Of a DNA stretch of 64,000 nt, positions 63,316 through 64,000 are shown one piece after another. The notes under the pieces were generated by a model that was given only the letters and a program-made list of their open reading frames with translations, searched no databases and was not told where the DNA came from. The stretch is from Oscheius onirici (taxonomy: Eukaryota > Nematoda > Chromadorea > Rhabditida > Rhabditidae), in the NCBI GenBank assembly GCA_932521025.1, contig OW051473.1:11222001-11286000 (forward strand), written 5' to 3'. Every line of letters starts with the position of its first letter. Position 1 is the first letter of the stretch. The position numbers and the translations under genes were made by a program.

Positions 63316-64000
63316 TAATAAATGCGGGAAAGTCGAAAAGAGGGAAAAATATCAGGATTTCAAGTCTTTTTCGAGCACGATGAGTCATTTTCTCCTTCCG
63401 CTATAAGGACATCAAGCCCGGGCGGAAACATCGTTAGCCGGCAAGTGACAAAACTCTGAATTCACACACAGCTGGCGAGAAGATTAGAGACGAAAAGGGT
63501 ATTTGAGGGCTAGCCGTGTTCAAAACCGGACGACATTGAGGTTGGAAGTGATAGTGGATTGGCCAAGTTTCTTCTGACTCTCGTGTGTTCTGCCTCATAC
63601 ATCTTCTTGACTATTTCGACCACAACACTTAGAAAAACAATTTTTATAAATTTAATAAAGGTTTATTATATAAAAAATTGTTCGCCTGCAAATGCAAAGC
63701 AAACTTTACGACGTTGCTGTGGTGTATTGGATACAAGTTGAACACTTTAGAAAAGTAACCGCACGCTCTGGGATCTGCACTGGTCGGTTAAATATCCGGA
63801 AACCAGCCGGTTATGTAGACGTTGTGTCGCGCATCCAAGACCTGTAAGCTTACATAGATTTAGATATTTTTTCAAGACTCACCAAATATAAACTTCTGCA
63901 AATCGTGTAATATTCGTTCAAAATTAGAGGTGATTTAGGCATCTCTGAAAACATTCACGTAAACCATTGTGCATCAAGAAAGCGAAAATTTTGCAAGGAG
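63316..64000. other. AT-rich window end, nothing assigned
   Basis: No convincing ORF, tRNA or repeat seen in this last stretch. Confidence 0.4.

Overview
This is a gene-rich stretch of a nematode nuclear genome. A col-type cuticle collagen, two innexins, a fragment resembling the worm-specific (WAGO-type) Argonautes and dense, very short introns (many 32-40 nt) support this. Genus is not resolvable by eye; it does not read like a close Caenorhabditis relative. No rRNA, CRISPR, virus or bacterial insert was seen. Exon joins were made by hand from GT/GC-AG sites, frame and paralogue comparison; no alignment program was run.

Layout. 0.4-0.8 kb: secreted phospholipase A2-like gene (-). 1.3 kb: tRNA-like gene or SINE head. 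1.8-5.8 kb: tandem innexins, the second damaged. 5.9-8.7 kb: fragmentary minus-strand exons, a duplicated non-coding block and a tiny TATA-driven ORF. 9.1-13.7 kb: tandem duplication of a RING/zinc-knuckle gene in which the two copies are damaged in different places. 14.2-17.0 kb: a 14-exon type II membrane BRICHOS protein (-). 18.2-20.5 kb: small secreted peptide, Argonaute 3' fragment and another gene remnant. 23.4-33.2 kb: large coiled-coil gene with at least three alternative first exons. 34.0-34.5 kb: long inverted repeat. 34.7-35.4 kb: zinc-finger gene with symmetric phase-0 tail exons. 37.4-41.8 kb: receptor tyrosine kinase with two vWA-like ectodomain modules. 42.4-42.9 kb: small frameshifted gene (-). 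43.9-51.3 kb: ionotropic glutamate receptor whose ~4 kb intron holds four Cys-rich secreted peptide genes, two relics of that family, a decayed Tc1/mariner element and an inverted copy of the receptor's own exon 3. 51.4-53.1 kb: cuticle collagen and a small acidic protein (-). 54.1-61.6 kb: HEATR5B orthologue (-). 62.3-62.9 kb: SAYSD1 orthologue (-).

The genes are functionally mixed (junctions and signalling at the membrane, cuticle, endosome-Golgi traffic, secreted peptides) and I see no shared pathway. The recurring theme is tandem duplication followed by partial decay: innexins, RING genes and Cys-rich peptides. The best candidate for something undescribed is the nested Cys-rich peptide nursery in the glutamate receptor intron, with its conserved promoter module and its target-site-duplicated insertion of a host exon fragment.
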